In this document: in pieces, positions 23,073 through 31,346 of the stretch
Numbering within the stretch: position 1 is the stretch's first letter
Layout of the letters: every line of letters starts with the position of its first letter
Assembly: GCF_001693775.2 (NCBI RefSeq)
Contig: NZ_MBEW02000018.1
Coordinates: forward strand, 1-41,728
Source of the DNA: Criibacterium bergeronii
Lineage (GTDB): Bacteria > Bacillota > Clostridia > Peptostreptococcales > Filifactoraceae
DNA: 41,728 nucleotides
Direction: 5' to 3'
Program-made: the position numbers and the translations under genes
Notes under the pieces: model-generated
What the model saw: only the letters and a program-made list of their open reading frames with translations
Told to the model about the DNA's origin: nothing
Databases searched by the model: none

Positions 23073-23250
23073 TTATTCATATATTTTTCGTCTATGTCCC
23101 ACATTGACTGCTGTTATTATAAGTATTTCGTCTTCAATTTTACATATTAATCTGTAATCACCTATTCGGTATCGCCATAATCCACTCAAGTTGGCTGTGA
23201 GTGCCTTGCCATGAAGTCTAGGATTTTCACAACCCTATAGAAAAACTCAT
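23073..23250 (-). pseudogene. Remnant of a RelE/ParE-type toxin-antitoxin locus
   Basis: On the minus strand, GGT at 23234 to TAA at 23073 reads 53 codons: GCENPRLHGKALTANL, then SGLWRYRIGDYRLICKIED, then EILIITAVNVGHRRKIYE. This is the C-terminal half of a RelE/ParE-superfamily toxin (NPR-x-HGK, LWRYRIGDYRL, VGHRRKIY). Immediately upstream, in another frame, a good RBS (AGAGGTGG) and ATG at 23250 start MSFSIGL and then stop; this looks like the first codons of a RelB/DinJ-like antitoxin. The antitoxin body and the toxin N-terminus are missing, so an internal deletion fused the two ends. No functional product is expected. Confidence 0.82.
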
Positions 23251-23272
23251 AATAACCACCTCTTTGTAGTAC

Positions 23273-23301
23273 ATTGTAATACTAATATGACAAAATATCA
23301 A
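23273..23301 (-). promoter_or_regulatory. Promoter of the decayed toxin-antitoxin locus
   Basis: TTGATA (23296-23301), 17-base spacer, TACAAT (23273-23278), followed by the RBS and ATG of the antitoxin stub. Confidence 0.65.
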
Positions 23302-23363
23302 GTGAGATATCTGTCACAAGAAAACTTAGTTGCTGTCTAATTTTTCAGCACTTTTTATTAAAA

Positions 23364-25616
23364 TCACAAAATCTCTTTATTAAAATGTCCTCTTGTCTGT
23401 CCTTTGGGTTCAAACACTGATTCGCAAAGCTCACCCGATAATTTTTTTTGTGCCTTTTTTACGATATCTTTTACTTCCTCAACAGGTTCTGTGGTAAAGT
23501 TTAATCTAAAAGCCTCTATTCCATGTATTGTTGGCATTTCGTCTAATAGATTTAGTACACGACCATTTAAAATAGTTACTGTGCAATCCTGATGAAATAC
23601 CAATGGAAAACTGCCGTATTTGTCTTTTAATTCGTAGCTATTTTTTCTACAATCTGTGCATTTGCCTTTTGCTTTTAACGGACAGTAGTTTGTAACCATT
23701 AGCGGTGCTCTGCCATAGACAATCAACTCTAGGTTTGGCAATTTTTCATACCTTTCTTGATAGGCATCTACCAGCTCTTGTATCTGATTGCTGTTCATTT
23801 CGTATGAAAGTGTAACTCTCTTTGCTCCAAGCTCTTGTAATATTGCTACGCTTGCACTGTTTACTACGTTTAATGAATAGTCTGTAATAAACGGATTTGT
23901 AGCTTTATACCTTTGTATACCTCCATATCCGCCTACTAAAACCTCTGCGTCCATTTCTTTGTATTCATTTAAATTTCTTGGGATAATATTTTCAAAATAA
24001 ATATCTTTTATGCCTGCGTCTTTGCACGCCTGATATTGCTCTTTGTTACTCACTGTAGCGGTTAGGTAAGATTTTTCTTCATTCCAAAAATTTTTTACCT
24101 CCGGTAGTAAATTTTTCTTATTAATTTTTTTTCTTACGATGGTGAGCCTTCTATCGTAAAGTGCCTGCACTATTTCTCTTCTTGCGTTATTTAACAGTTT
24201 TGATGGAATAAATACATTATTCGCATGATAATCGACTTTTCCAAGTGTAAATACAGTATCCCCCAGTTTTCCAAGCTGTTTTTTTACTTGGTTATCATCA
24301 GATGGCAAATTTGTAGCCTCATCCAGTGTTTCCTCCGATTGGTATCTGTAAGACTCCCCCAGTCCCTTTGCATCTATGACAAGTGGATTGCCAATGTAGG
24401 CTCTTATTTGCATATCCAGAGCAAATCTTTTGTATTCTCCGTCTAGCTGATTATCCAGCTCTTTATAAAAATTGTAGTCCTTGGTGATGTATACCAAATC
24501 TCCAATATTTAATTTTTCCTTGATTTTGATGTAGACCTCTTTGTCGGCTTTATTTATTAAATTACCATTTTTATCGTAAAGCTTTACCGCTTTTAAATTT
24601 ACGTCCTCAGTGCCATGGCTTATTCTTATTATGTCATTTTGGTGTAAAGCCTTGTTTAATTTTATCTCATAATAGCCTTTTACAAATTTGCTCACTTTCC
24701 CGATTTCATAGCCAAAATTGTTTGGTCTGTCAGTGTTTGTGATGTCTTTTTTGTCCTCATGGAATAGATAGCCTTTTGTATAAGTACGGTTAAATGTTTT
24801 TTGTAAATCTGCTTTATCCTGCTTAGTTGCATTGCCGTCAATAGCTTTTCTATACGTTGCCACGACATTTGCCACATATTCAGGCTCTTTCATTCTGCCT
24901 TCGATTTTTAAGGAGTCTATGCCGTCCAATTTTGATACATAATCGACAGTGTTAAGGTCTTTCATGGATAAAATGTAGCTGCTACCCAGTGAGTCGCCGG
25001 TGGTTGTGTTTATCATATCGTACTCCTTGCGACATGAACCAACGCATCTGCCTCTGTTGCCTGACCTAAAGCCAATTAGTCCTGACATTAGACAGTTTCC
25101 GGAAAATGATACGCAAAGTGCCCCATGGGCAAAAACCTCTACCTTAACATCTACCTTTTCACGAACTTGCTTTACCTTTTCAATCGGCACTTCTCTTGCC
25201 AGCACTACTCTTTTTGCCCCAAGCTCTTTCATAAGTAATGCCCCTTCAGCATCATCAATCCCCATCTGAGTGGAGCAATGAACCTCCATGTCCGGATAAA
25301 GCGACACAATTACATTCAGTGCAGCCAAATCCTGCACAATTACTCCATCAACACCAATATTGTATAAAACTTCGAGCTGCTCTTTCATGTCTTTTATTTC
25401 GTCCTCAAAGACAATGGTGTTCATAGTAACGTAAATTTTTACACCTCTAAGGTGTGCATAATTAGTCGCTTTTTCAAGCATATCATAGTCAAAGTTTACT
25501 GAATAGGCTCTAGCTCCAAATTTTTTCGTGCCAAGATATATCGCATCGCATCCATTTGCAATAGCAGCCTTTAATGCCTCCATACTCCCTGCAGGAGCAA
25601 GTAGTTCTGTTTTCAT
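23364..25616 (-). CDS. U32 family peptidase-like protein (YrrO/RlhA-like, with DUF3656)
   Basis: A 750-residue two-module protein. The N-terminal U32 barrel starts MKTELLAPAGSMEALKAAIA and has the U32 signature from E160 (EVFAHGALCVSFSGNC, then LMSG) plus the CRKEYD and MKDLNTVDY segments. The middle (about 300-440) is the DUF3656 insertion domain, and the C-terminal part has a second cluster of Cys (YCPLKAKGKCTDCRK). Members called collagenase-like proteases include RlhA, needed for 5-hydroxycytidine in 23S rRNA; four conserved Cys suggest an Fe-S or Zn site and an RNA-modifying role rather than proteolysis. ATG start; the long RNA-modification-type variant is common in Clostridia. Confidence 0.93.
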   Translation of the reverse strand: MKTELLAPAGSMEALKAAIANGCDAIYLGTKKFGARAYSVNFDYDMLEKATNYAHLRGVKIYVTMNTIVFEDEIKDMKEQLEVLYNIGVDGVIVQDLAALNVIVSLYPDMEVHCSTQMGIDDAEGALLMKELGAKRVVLAREVPIEKVKQVREKVDVKVEVFAHGALCVSFSGNCLMSGLIGFRSGNRGRCVGSCRKEYDMINTTTGDSLGSSYILSMKDLNTVDYVSKLDGIDSLKIEGRMKEPEYVANVVATYRKAIDGNATKQDKADLQKTFNRTYTKGYLFHEDKKDITNTDRPNNFGYEIGKVSKFVKGYYEIKLNKALHQNDIIRISHGTEDVNLKAVKLYDKNGNLINKADKEVYIKIKEKLNIGDLVYITKDYNFYKELDNQLDGEYKRFALDMQIRAYIGNPLVIDAKGLGESYRYQSEETLDEATNLPSDDNQVKKQLGKLGDTVFTLGKVDYHANNVFIPSKLLNNARREIVQALYDRRLTIVRKKINKKNLLPEVKNFWNEEKSYLTATVSNKEQYQACKDAGIKDIYFENIIPRNLNEYKEMDAEVLVGGYGGIQRYKATNPFITDYSLNVVNSASVAILQELGAKRVTLSYEMNSNQIQELVDAYQERYEKLPNLELIVYGRAPLMVTNYCPLKAKGKCTDCRKNSYELKDKYGSFPLVFHQDCTVTILNGRVLNLLDEMPTIHGIEAFRLNFTTEPVEEVKDIVKKAQKKLSGELCESVFEPKGQTRGHFNKEIL

Positions 25617-25636
25617 GTTTTACCTTCCATAAATAT

Positions 25637-25663
25637 GGGACACATCGCCAGTACCTGTGTCCC
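25637..25663. repeat. GGGACACA...TGTGTCCC hairpin
   Basis: An 8-bp perfect stem (25637-25644 with 25656-25663) between the U32 gene and the lipoprotein gene. It resembles the GGGAC/GTCCC repeat palindromes common in Firmicutes, and a longer, less regular one lies at 37954-38018. Confidence 0.5.
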
Positions 25664-25677
25664 TATAAATTTAATAG

Positions 25678-26034
25678 CTATTTTAAATTGTGGCTTTTAA
25701 TAAATTCTTCTACGCTCTCTTCTGTTATATCTATATAGTCCTTCTTATTGTCATTGCGTACTAGTCTAATATACATAGGTCTTTCATCTTTTCCCGGACC
25801 TCCAATAAGTAGATAATATTCATCATCCACTTCATATTTTAGAATATATAATCCTGAACCAACCTCTTTACCTTCATACTTTTCAAAATCTCGCCATGAT
25901 AACTCAGCTCCCTTTTGAGAAAGTTGGATAACCTTTTTTGTAGATAATTTATCCCAGTCTTTATTTTTAATAGAACACCCAACCATTAAGAAAAATGATG
26001 AAAATATCAATACCAAAGAAATTATTTTCTTCAT
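25678..26034 (-). CDS. Small predicted lipoprotein
   Basis: Not recognised beyond the export signal. A 118-residue protein with a type II signal peptide: MKKIISLVLIFSSFFLMVGC, lipobox LMVG|C with the lipid-carrying Cys at residue 20. The mature part is about 98 residues, charged, with GGPGKDERPMYIRLVRNDNK and a C-terminal amphipathic helix (EESVEEFIKSHN). ATG at 26034 is preferred over ATG two codons upstream, because GAAGGT lies at a proper distance only from it. Same strand and probably same transcript as the 111-aa ORF before it. Confidence 0.78.
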   Translation of the reverse strand: MKKIISLVLIFSSFFLMVGCSIKNKDWDKLSTKKVIQLSQKGAELSWRDFEKYEGKEVGSGLYILKYEVDDEYYLLIGGPGKDERPMYIRLVRNDNKKDYIDITEESVEEFIKSHNLK

Positions 26035-26061
26035 AATCATACCTTCGCTCTTTTATACTCC

Positions 26062-26397
26062 TTAGTTATAATTATTAATTTTATTTTCATAAATACCATG
26101 TGAAGATACTGCATAACTCGATGCTGTAACATCGTTGGTCATTATATATAATCCATTTTCTTTAAGAAAATCCACTAAAATTCTATCCTGATTTTTTCTT
26201 TCTATGAGTAGCCTCTGCTGATATGTTTCCTGTTGGCTACGTTCTAATAAATTCTTGCGCTGTTTTGCCTCTTTTTCACGTTTAGCCTTATTAATTGCAT
26301 TTGCTTGTGCAACCTTCTCATGGGTATCTCCACAACCCCCAATATATGTTACCGAGCCCTTATTTTTTAGTATATCATTTTTCACTTTATCTTTCAA
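26062..26397 (-). CDS. Unrecognised 111-residue protein
   Basis: Not recognised. It starts with TTG and no clear SD; a GTG four codons in (26385) is an alternative. N-terminal third contains GSVTYIGGCGDTHEK, then a long basic, Arg/Lys/Gln-rich helix (ANAINKAKREKEAKQRKNL, QETYQQRLLIERKNQD), then a short C-terminal domain with GLYIMTNDVTASSYAVS. It begins just downstream of the terminators that follow tRNA-Arg, so it may be the 3' part of a longer, cut gene. Its stop is about 27 bases before the lipoprotein start. Confidence 0.5.
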   Translation of the reverse strand: MKDKVKNDILKNKGSVTYIGGCGDTHEKVAQANAINKAKREKEAKQRKNLLERSQQETYQQRLLIERKNQDRILVDFLKENGLYIMTNDVTASSYAVSSHGIYENKINNYN

Positions 26398-26411
26398 TTT
26401 GATTTTTCAAA

Positions 26412-26453
26412 CCAAAAAATATCTGCTGAGAGTTACCAACCCTCAACAGATAT
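26412..26453 (-). terminator. Terminator before the 111-aa ORF
   Basis: ATATCTG-C-TGAG-A-GTT pairs with AAC-C-CTCA-A-CAGATAT around ACC; on the minus strand TTTTTT follows. It probably ends transcription from the tRNA side. Confidence 0.75.
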
Positions 26454-26483
26454 CATATACACTTAAAACAAAAATTGTAAATA

Positions 26484-26517
26484 AAAAGCTCTTATCACAT
26501 AAGAAAGGAGCTTTTCC
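26484..26517 (-). terminator. Terminator of tRNA-Arg(CCT)
   Basis: AAAGCTC and GAGCTTTT pair with an inner CTTAT/ATAAG stem; on the minus strand a T-run follows. Confidence 0.6.
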
Positions 26518-26530
26518 AATTGTTGTGAAA

Positions 26531-26637
26531 ATTGTTGCGTTTTATTCAAATATAATTAAATATAGTTTAATTTACTTTGTTGATATTTCAATAAAATCTA
26601 GTTTTACGAATTGCTTGTAAAACATATTGGTGCACCC
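26531..26637. repeat. Direct repeat behind tRNA-Arg(CCT), left copy
   Basis: About 107 bases that match 37641-37746 with few differences (identity about 90% by eye), running up to and into the 3' end of the tRNA gene. Long identical blocks include GTTTTATTCAAATATA and TTGTAAAACATATTGG. Confidence 0.85.
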
Positions 26638-26704
26638 GGGGGGACTTGAACCCCCGACACACAGTTTAGGAAACTGCTGCTCTATCCACCTGAGCTACGG
26701 ATAC
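26628..26704 (-). tRNA. tRNA-Arg (anticodon CCT)
   Basis: Seventy-seven bases with encoded CCA. The cloverleaf is complete: acceptor stem GTATCCG/CGGGTGC (two G-U pairs), D arm GCTC/GAGC, anticodon stem GCAGT/ACTGT with loop TTCCTAA, T arm GGGGG/CCCCC with TTCAAGT. Anticodon CCT reads AGG. Confidence 0.96.
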
Positions 26705-26723
26705 TTTATATCTTGGCTTAATA

Positions 26724-26752
26724 ATTATATATTAAAATAAACTTATAGTCAA
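26724..26752 (-). promoter_or_regulatory. Promoter of tRNA-Arg(CCT)
   Basis: TTGACT (26747-26752), 17-base spacer, TATAAT (26724-26729), 20 bases before the tRNA. Confidence 0.8.
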
Positions 26753-26757
26753 GGATA

Positions 26758-26877
26758 TTAACCTAATTTTGCAGATAACATATAGCTGTCAAAGCCATGA
26801 TTTTTATACAAAAAATATGGTACAAGTCCACAATCCTTAGTTAGCTGAGTATTGTTAAACACTGTATAATAATGCAC
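26758..26877 (-). pseudogene. Truncated glycosyltransferase N-terminus
   Basis: A 39-codon open stretch reads VHYYTVFNNTQLTKDCGL followed by VPYFLYKNHGFDSYMLSAKLG and a stop. The pattern N-x-T-x-LTKD-x-GL-x-PY-x-LYK-x-x-G-x-DS is like the first 40 residues of a family of clostridial polysaccharide glycosyltransferases. No good start codon or RBS (GTG at 26877), and nothing continues it. It is probably the stub of a sixth glycosyltransferase, cut by a deletion that ended next to the tRNA promoter. Confidence 0.55.
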
Positions 26878-26912
26878 ACACCGCTTTTCTATTTTATCAC
26901 CTATATCACTTA

Positions 26913-27983
26913 CTAGTTTTCCTGATTTTTTATAATCTCCAGACTATCCTTTGCCATTTCAAAAGGCAGAGCCTTTTTAAAGTATAGCTTAGCATTTTCC
27001 ATATCGCCCTTTTCATAGTAAATCGCACCTATGCTGTAATATGACATATAAGAGTTCTTTCCATCTACTAAAGACGTCTTAATTTTTGTAGCCTTTTTAT
27101 ATTCCTCTATGGCTTGGTCAGGATTATTAGTAAGTCTATATATTTGCCCCATCTCATATAAAAAATCAGAAGAGTAGTCAAATGCGTCATAGACCCCGAT
27201 TATTTGTAGAGCCTCATCATATAGCTTTAACTCTTGCAAGACTATCATATAAGTAATCATCAAGTCTAAAACCCAGTCTTTCTTAGGGTCTAAGTCAAAA
27301 TCCAGCGTTGCCTTTAAATACGCATACCCACGGATGTAGTCCTTTTCGTAGACGTATGTATTGCCAATCTGATACATCGTGTATTCCTTGTCTTTGCCTG
27401 TCCTTAACTGTTTTTCAAGTAAAGCGATGTTTCTTTGAGCTTTAATCTTCTTTTGCTCTAAAGTTTGAATATATCCCACGTGCTCAACAGTCACCGGAAA
27501 AGCTTCTATAGGAAGTTTTTTAATGTTTGAAATACTTTCTATTTGCTCATGCACAATACCTTCAAAATGGTAAAGCTTTTTGTTATAAATTCTTGGTACA
27601 TAGGAAGTATCCACATTTGTCAAAGCATTTACATCAGTAGTCCCTACCAAATTATTTATCTGTATTTCTCCAATATGATTAGGATATTTTTTTAAATTTG
27701 ACTCTACCCATTTTTTGTTAAACTCGAAAAGATATTCGTCAGAGTCAAGCACAAAAATAAAATTGTTAAAAGCCTTTGATGCACAAAAATTACGAGCCGC
27801 TGAAAAATCATCCACCCATTCAAAATCATACACTTTATCAGTAAATTTTAACGCAATTTGCTTAGTGTCATCAGTAGAGCCTGTATCCGCAACCACGATT
27901 TCATACCCTAGAGGTACTAACCTTTCAAGACACTTGCCTATCCGTTCAGACTCATTTTTAGTTATAATACATATAGAAATCAT
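26913..27983 (-). CDS. GT2-TPR glycosyltransferase, tandem paralogue 1 (distal)
   Basis: A 356-residue protein. N-terminal GT-A domain (1-~200): MISICIITKNES, VVADTGSTDDT (nucleotide-sugar site), FSAARNFCASKA and the metal-binding DSDE. The C-terminal ~150 residues hold TPR-like helices (AIEEYKKATKI, SYYSIGAIYYEKGDMENAKLYFKKAL). No signal peptide or membrane segment, so cytoplasmic. Starts at ATG behind GGAGACTGGT; an upstream ATG four codons earlier overlaps the SD. Last of five tandem paralogues, 17 bases after the next. Flagellin is the likely acceptor, from position; not proven. Confidence 0.9.
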   Translation of the reverse strand: MISICIITKNESERIGKCLERLVPLGYEIVVADTGSTDDTKQIALKFTDKVYDFEWVDDFSAARNFCASKAFNNFIFVLDSDEYLFEFNKKWVESNLKKYPNHIGEIQINNLVGTTDVNALTNVDTSYVPRIYNKKLYHFEGIVHEQIESISNIKKLPIEAFPVTVEHVGYIQTLEQKKIKAQRNIALLEKQLRTGKDKEYTMYQIGNTYVYEKDYIRGYAYLKATLDFDLDPKKDWVLDLMITYMIVLQELKLYDEALQIIGVYDAFDYSSDFLYEMGQIYRLTNNPDQAIEEYKKATKIKTSLVDGKNSYMSYYSIGAIYYEKGDMENAKLYFKKALPFEMAKDSLEIIKNQEN

Positions 27984-28000
27984 ACCAGTCTCCATAAAAT

Positions 28001-29062
28001 TTATTTAAGCTTTTCCAGCTTTTCCCTTGCCGGCTGATATGGCAAGGCTTTTTTATAATATTTCTTAGCGTTTACCACATCACCGATTTTCACATATACA
28101 TCACCCAAGCTGTCATAGGCATAAAAAGAATTTCTGCCTACTTCGTAAAAATCGGTTAAAGTCGTCGCCTTTTTATACTCCAGTATAGCAGGCTCAAGGT
28201 TTCCGGTGAGCTCATAAATCTTACCCATATAATATACAAAGTCCGCACAATAGTCAAATACGTCATAAACCCCTTGTAACTGCAAAGCCTCATCGTACTG
28301 CTTTAATTCTATCAGTATAATCATATATGTAATCATCATATCGATGACCCATTCTTTTTTTGGGTCAATGTCAAAGTCCATAGTTGCTTTCAAAAATCCA
28401 TAAGCCTTGACCAATTCACCCGAATACGCATAAGCCTTGCCTATTTGATACATAGTATATTCCTTATCTTCACCGGTTTGTAGCTGCTTTTGTAGTAGAT
28501 TTAGCTCCCTTTGGGATTTTGCCTTTTTTTGCTCTAGGCTCTGCATATATCCCACATGGTCAGCAGTGACAGGAAATTTTACATAGATTTCGTTTCCTTG
28601 CCCTGAAATATATCTAATCTGCTCATGCACAAACCCTACATAATGAAACAAATTTTTGTTATATATCCTTGTGGCGTAAGTTATCGCTGTTTGCCTTGAC
28701 GACTCCTCCTCACCAATAGTCGCTGATATTTCATTTCTCTTGATTGCTCCAATATAGTCCGGATGCTTTTTTAGAGTAGTCTCTATAACATTTTTATCAA
28801 AATCAAGTACAAATTCATCCGCATCAAGAGCAAAAACAAAGTCATTTGACGCCTTAGATGCACAAAAATTTCTAGCAGCGGAAAAATCGTCTATCCACTT
28901 AAAATAATAGACATTCTTTGTAAATCTCTTTGCAATCTCTACAGTATTGTCAGTAGAACCTGTATCTGTGACTATTATCTCATACCCAAGATTTTTCACA
29001 CATTCCAAGCATCTTTGCAATTTATCCTCTTCGTTTTTTGTAATTATACATATAGAAATCAT
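28001..29062 (-). CDS. GT2-TPR glycosyltransferase, tandem paralogue 2
   Basis: A 353-residue paralogue with the same order: MISICIITKNEE, VTDTGSTDNTV, DDFSAARNFCASKA, and DADE in place of DSDE. The acceptor-side region (RNEISATIGEEESSRQ) differs clearly from its neighbours and may set sugar or site preference. TPR helices at the end (ILEYKKATTL, YAYDSLGDVYVKIGDVVNAK). SD GAGGAG seven bases before ATG. 45 bases separate it from paralogue 3. Confidence 0.9.
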   Translation of the reverse strand: MISICIITKNEEDKLQRCLECVKNLGYEIIVTDTGSTDNTVEIAKRFTKNVYYFKWIDDFSAARNFCASKASNDFVFALDADEFVLDFDKNVIETTLKKHPDYIGAIKRNEISATIGEEESSRQTAITYATRIYNKNLFHYVGFVHEQIRYISGQGNEIYVKFPVTADHVGYMQSLEQKKAKSQRELNLLQKQLQTGEDKEYTMYQIGKAYAYSGELVKAYGFLKATMDFDIDPKKEWVIDMMITYMIILIELKQYDEALQLQGVYDVFDYCADFVYYMGKIYELTGNLEPAILEYKKATTLTDFYEVGRNSFYAYDSLGDVYVKIGDVVNAKKYYKKALPYQPAREKLEKLK

Positions 29063-29106
29063 AGATAAGCTCCTCAAAGGCGGTTGATATATAATCTCAT
29101 TTTTAA

Positions 29107-30192
29107 TTAATTTTTATCAAATTTATCCAATTTTGCCAGTTCTTCAAGATTTTTTCTAGCTGCTTCATACGGCAGAGCCTTTTTATAATATTTTTTAGCA
29201 TTTTCAATATCACCCATCTGATAGTAGACACCGCCAAGCTGGAAATATGCTAAGTAAGAATTCCTGCCATCTACCCTACAACTGTCATAAGTCGTAGCCT
29301 TTTTATATTCTACAATTGCCTCATTAAAATGCTTGGTTTGCTCATAAATATTACCCATCAAGAAAACAAAATCAGCAGAATAAGAAAACGCATCATATAC
29401 TCCTGCTATTTGCAACGCCTCATCATATTGATTAAGCTCCACCAAAGTTATCATATAAGTCAACATCAGCTCTAAGACCCATTCTTCTTTTGGGTCTAAA
29501 TCGTAATCTAATGTCGCCTTTAAAAATCCATAAGCTCTAATAAAATCCTGTCCATAAGCATAAGTCTTACCTATTTGAAACATAGTATATTCTTTTTCAA
29601 ATCCACTTACTAGCTGTTTTTCCAAAAGAGCAATATTTCTTTGCATCTTTTCTTTTTTTTGCTCTACAGTCTGTAAATATCCCACATGGTCTACTTCAAT
29701 CGGAAAATCCTTTATAGGTGAGTCAAAGCTTGTAGCCACTCTAAACTTTATCTGCTCATGTGCATAGCCCTCAAAATGATGGATTTGCTTATTGTAAACC
29801 CTTGGTATATAAAGAGAATTAATCTCTATAGAGTCGTTTACATCAGTAGTCCCAACCTTATTATTTATCTTAATTTGACCTATATAATTCGGATGTTTTT
29901 TTAGAGTATCTTCCACCCATTTCTTGTCAAACCTTGTAAGATATTCGTCTGAGTCAAGTGCCATTATAAATTTATTTGATGCCTTAGACGCACAAAAATT
30001 CCTAGCCGCTGAAAAATCATTTATCCATTCAAAGTCAAATACCTTATACGTATACTTCATTGCAATATTTTTTGTATCATCAGTAGAGCCTGTGTCCGTC
30101 ACTACTATCTCATAGCCTAGTGGCACCAATCTTTCTAAACAGTTTCCAATCCTGCCGGCTTCATTTTTTGTAATAATACAAATAGATATCAT
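29107..30192 (-). CDS. GT2-TPR glycosyltransferase, tandem paralogue 3
   Basis: A 361-residue paralogue: MISICIITKNEA, VTDTGSTDDT, DFSAARNFCASKA, DSDEYL. It is closest to paralogue 1, sharing the KINNKVGTTDVND stretch (paralogue 1: INNLVGTTDVNA), which suggests recent duplication of this pair. TPR tail YFQLGGVYYQMGDIENAKKYY. ATG behind TTGGGGATTTGT. Confidence 0.9.
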   Translation of the reverse strand: MISICIITKNEAGRIGNCLERLVPLGYEIVVTDTGSTDDTKNIAMKYTYKVFDFEWINDFSAARNFCASKASNKFIMALDSDEYLTRFDKKWVEDTLKKHPNYIGQIKINNKVGTTDVNDSIEINSLYIPRVYNKQIHHFEGYAHEQIKFRVATSFDSPIKDFPIEVDHVGYLQTVEQKKEKMQRNIALLEKQLVSGFEKEYTMFQIGKTYAYGQDFIRAYGFLKATLDYDLDPKEEWVLELMLTYMITLVELNQYDEALQIAGVYDAFSYSADFVFLMGNIYEQTKHFNEAIVEYKKATTYDSCRVDGRNSYLAYFQLGGVYYQMGDIENAKKYYKKALPYEAARKNLEELAKLDKFDKN

Positions 30193-30237
30193 ACAAATCC
30201 CCAATACCCCATAATTATTTTTACTAATAATTTATTA

Positions 30238-31296
30238 TTAAGATACAATACCTAATTTTGAAAGAGCCTTTTTGGCAACACCAAGTGGCAAAGCATCTTT
30301 AAAATATTTTATAGCACCCTGTTTATCACCCTTAGCTAGATAAATATTACCCATATTGTAGCTTACATTCCTGATATTGTCATACATCATAGGAATGTCA
30401 GATTTCAAAACCGTATTATACAGCACCAATGCATCATCATATAATTTGCAGTTAAATAATATATTGCCCATAGTAGCCACATAATCAGGCGAATACGAAA
30501 ATTCATCATAAATATTTAACATCTGCATCGCCTCATCATATTTACTCAGCTTCATCAGGACCTGAGCATACATCAGTACTAAAGTTAAAACCCAGTCTGT
30601 TTTTGGATTTAAATCGTAGTCCATAACCCCCTTAAAATAATCATATGCCTTAGCGTAGTCTTGTATATATACATAAGATTTTCCCATCTGATACAAAGTG
30701 TATGGGTTGTTTGGATTTTTTTTGTTCTCAATTTCCAAAAGCTTCAAATAAAAATTTGCCTTTTTCTTTTTTTGCTCTAAAGATTGGTCATATCCAAAAT
30801 GCTCAAACTCTACAGGCAAATCATAATATAAAATCGGCTCATTGTCATGACATATCCTTGCAATCTGCTCATGCACAATACCAACATAATGATATAAATT
30901 TCTGTTATATACCCTTGCCAAACTAGATTTTGATATAGCTTTCTTACCATTGTAATTCATAACAATGTTGTTTGTTATCTTTCCTATATAATCGCTGTGA
31001 GCTTTTAATTCACTTTCAAATTGTTCTTTATCAAAATTTATCAAATATTCATCTGCATCTACAAACATTACCATGTCATTAGTTGCCTTATACGCACAAA
31101 AGTTGCGAGCAAGAGCAAAGTCATCCACCCATTCAAACTCATACACACAGTCAGTATACATCTTCGCTATTTTCTTTGTATCATCAGTAGAGCCTGTATC
31201 CGTCACCACAATCTCATATCCCAAATGAGATAACCTTTCTAGACAATGCTCTATCCTACCTGCCTCATTTTTAGCTAGGATACATATCGAAATCAT
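30238..31296 (-). CDS. GT2-TPR glycosyltransferase, tandem paralogue 4 (most divergent)
   Basis: A 352-residue paralogue that deviates most: MISICILAKNEA, DDFALARNFCAYKATND and DADE replace the more common forms, and the middle has NNIVMNYNGKKAIS. The GT-A core and TPR tail (VSYNMGNIYLAKGDKQGAIKYFKDAL) are complete, so it should be active. ATG follows GGAGAGAATCT. It probably has a different sugar or acceptor than the rest. Confidence 0.9.
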   Translation of the reverse strand: MISICILAKNEAGRIEHCLERLSHLGYEIVVTDTGSTDDTKKIAKMYTDCVYEFEWVDDFALARNFCAYKATNDMVMFVDADEYLINFDKEQFESELKAHSDYIGKITNNIVMNYNGKKAISKSSLARVYNRNLYHYVGIVHEQIARICHDNEPILYYDLPVEFEHFGYDQSLEQKKKKANFYLKLLEIENKKNPNNPYTLYQMGKSYVYIQDYAKAYDYFKGVMDYDLNPKTDWVLTLVLMYAQVLMKLSKYDEAMQMLNIYDEFSYSPDYVATMGNILFNCKLYDDALVLYNTVLKSDIPMMYDNIRNVSYNMGNIYLAKGDKQGAIKYFKDALPLGVAKKALSKLGIVS

Positions 31297-31346
31297 AGAT
31301 TCTCTCCATAATATTAGTCAATTGTAGTTGTATTAAAAAACCATAC

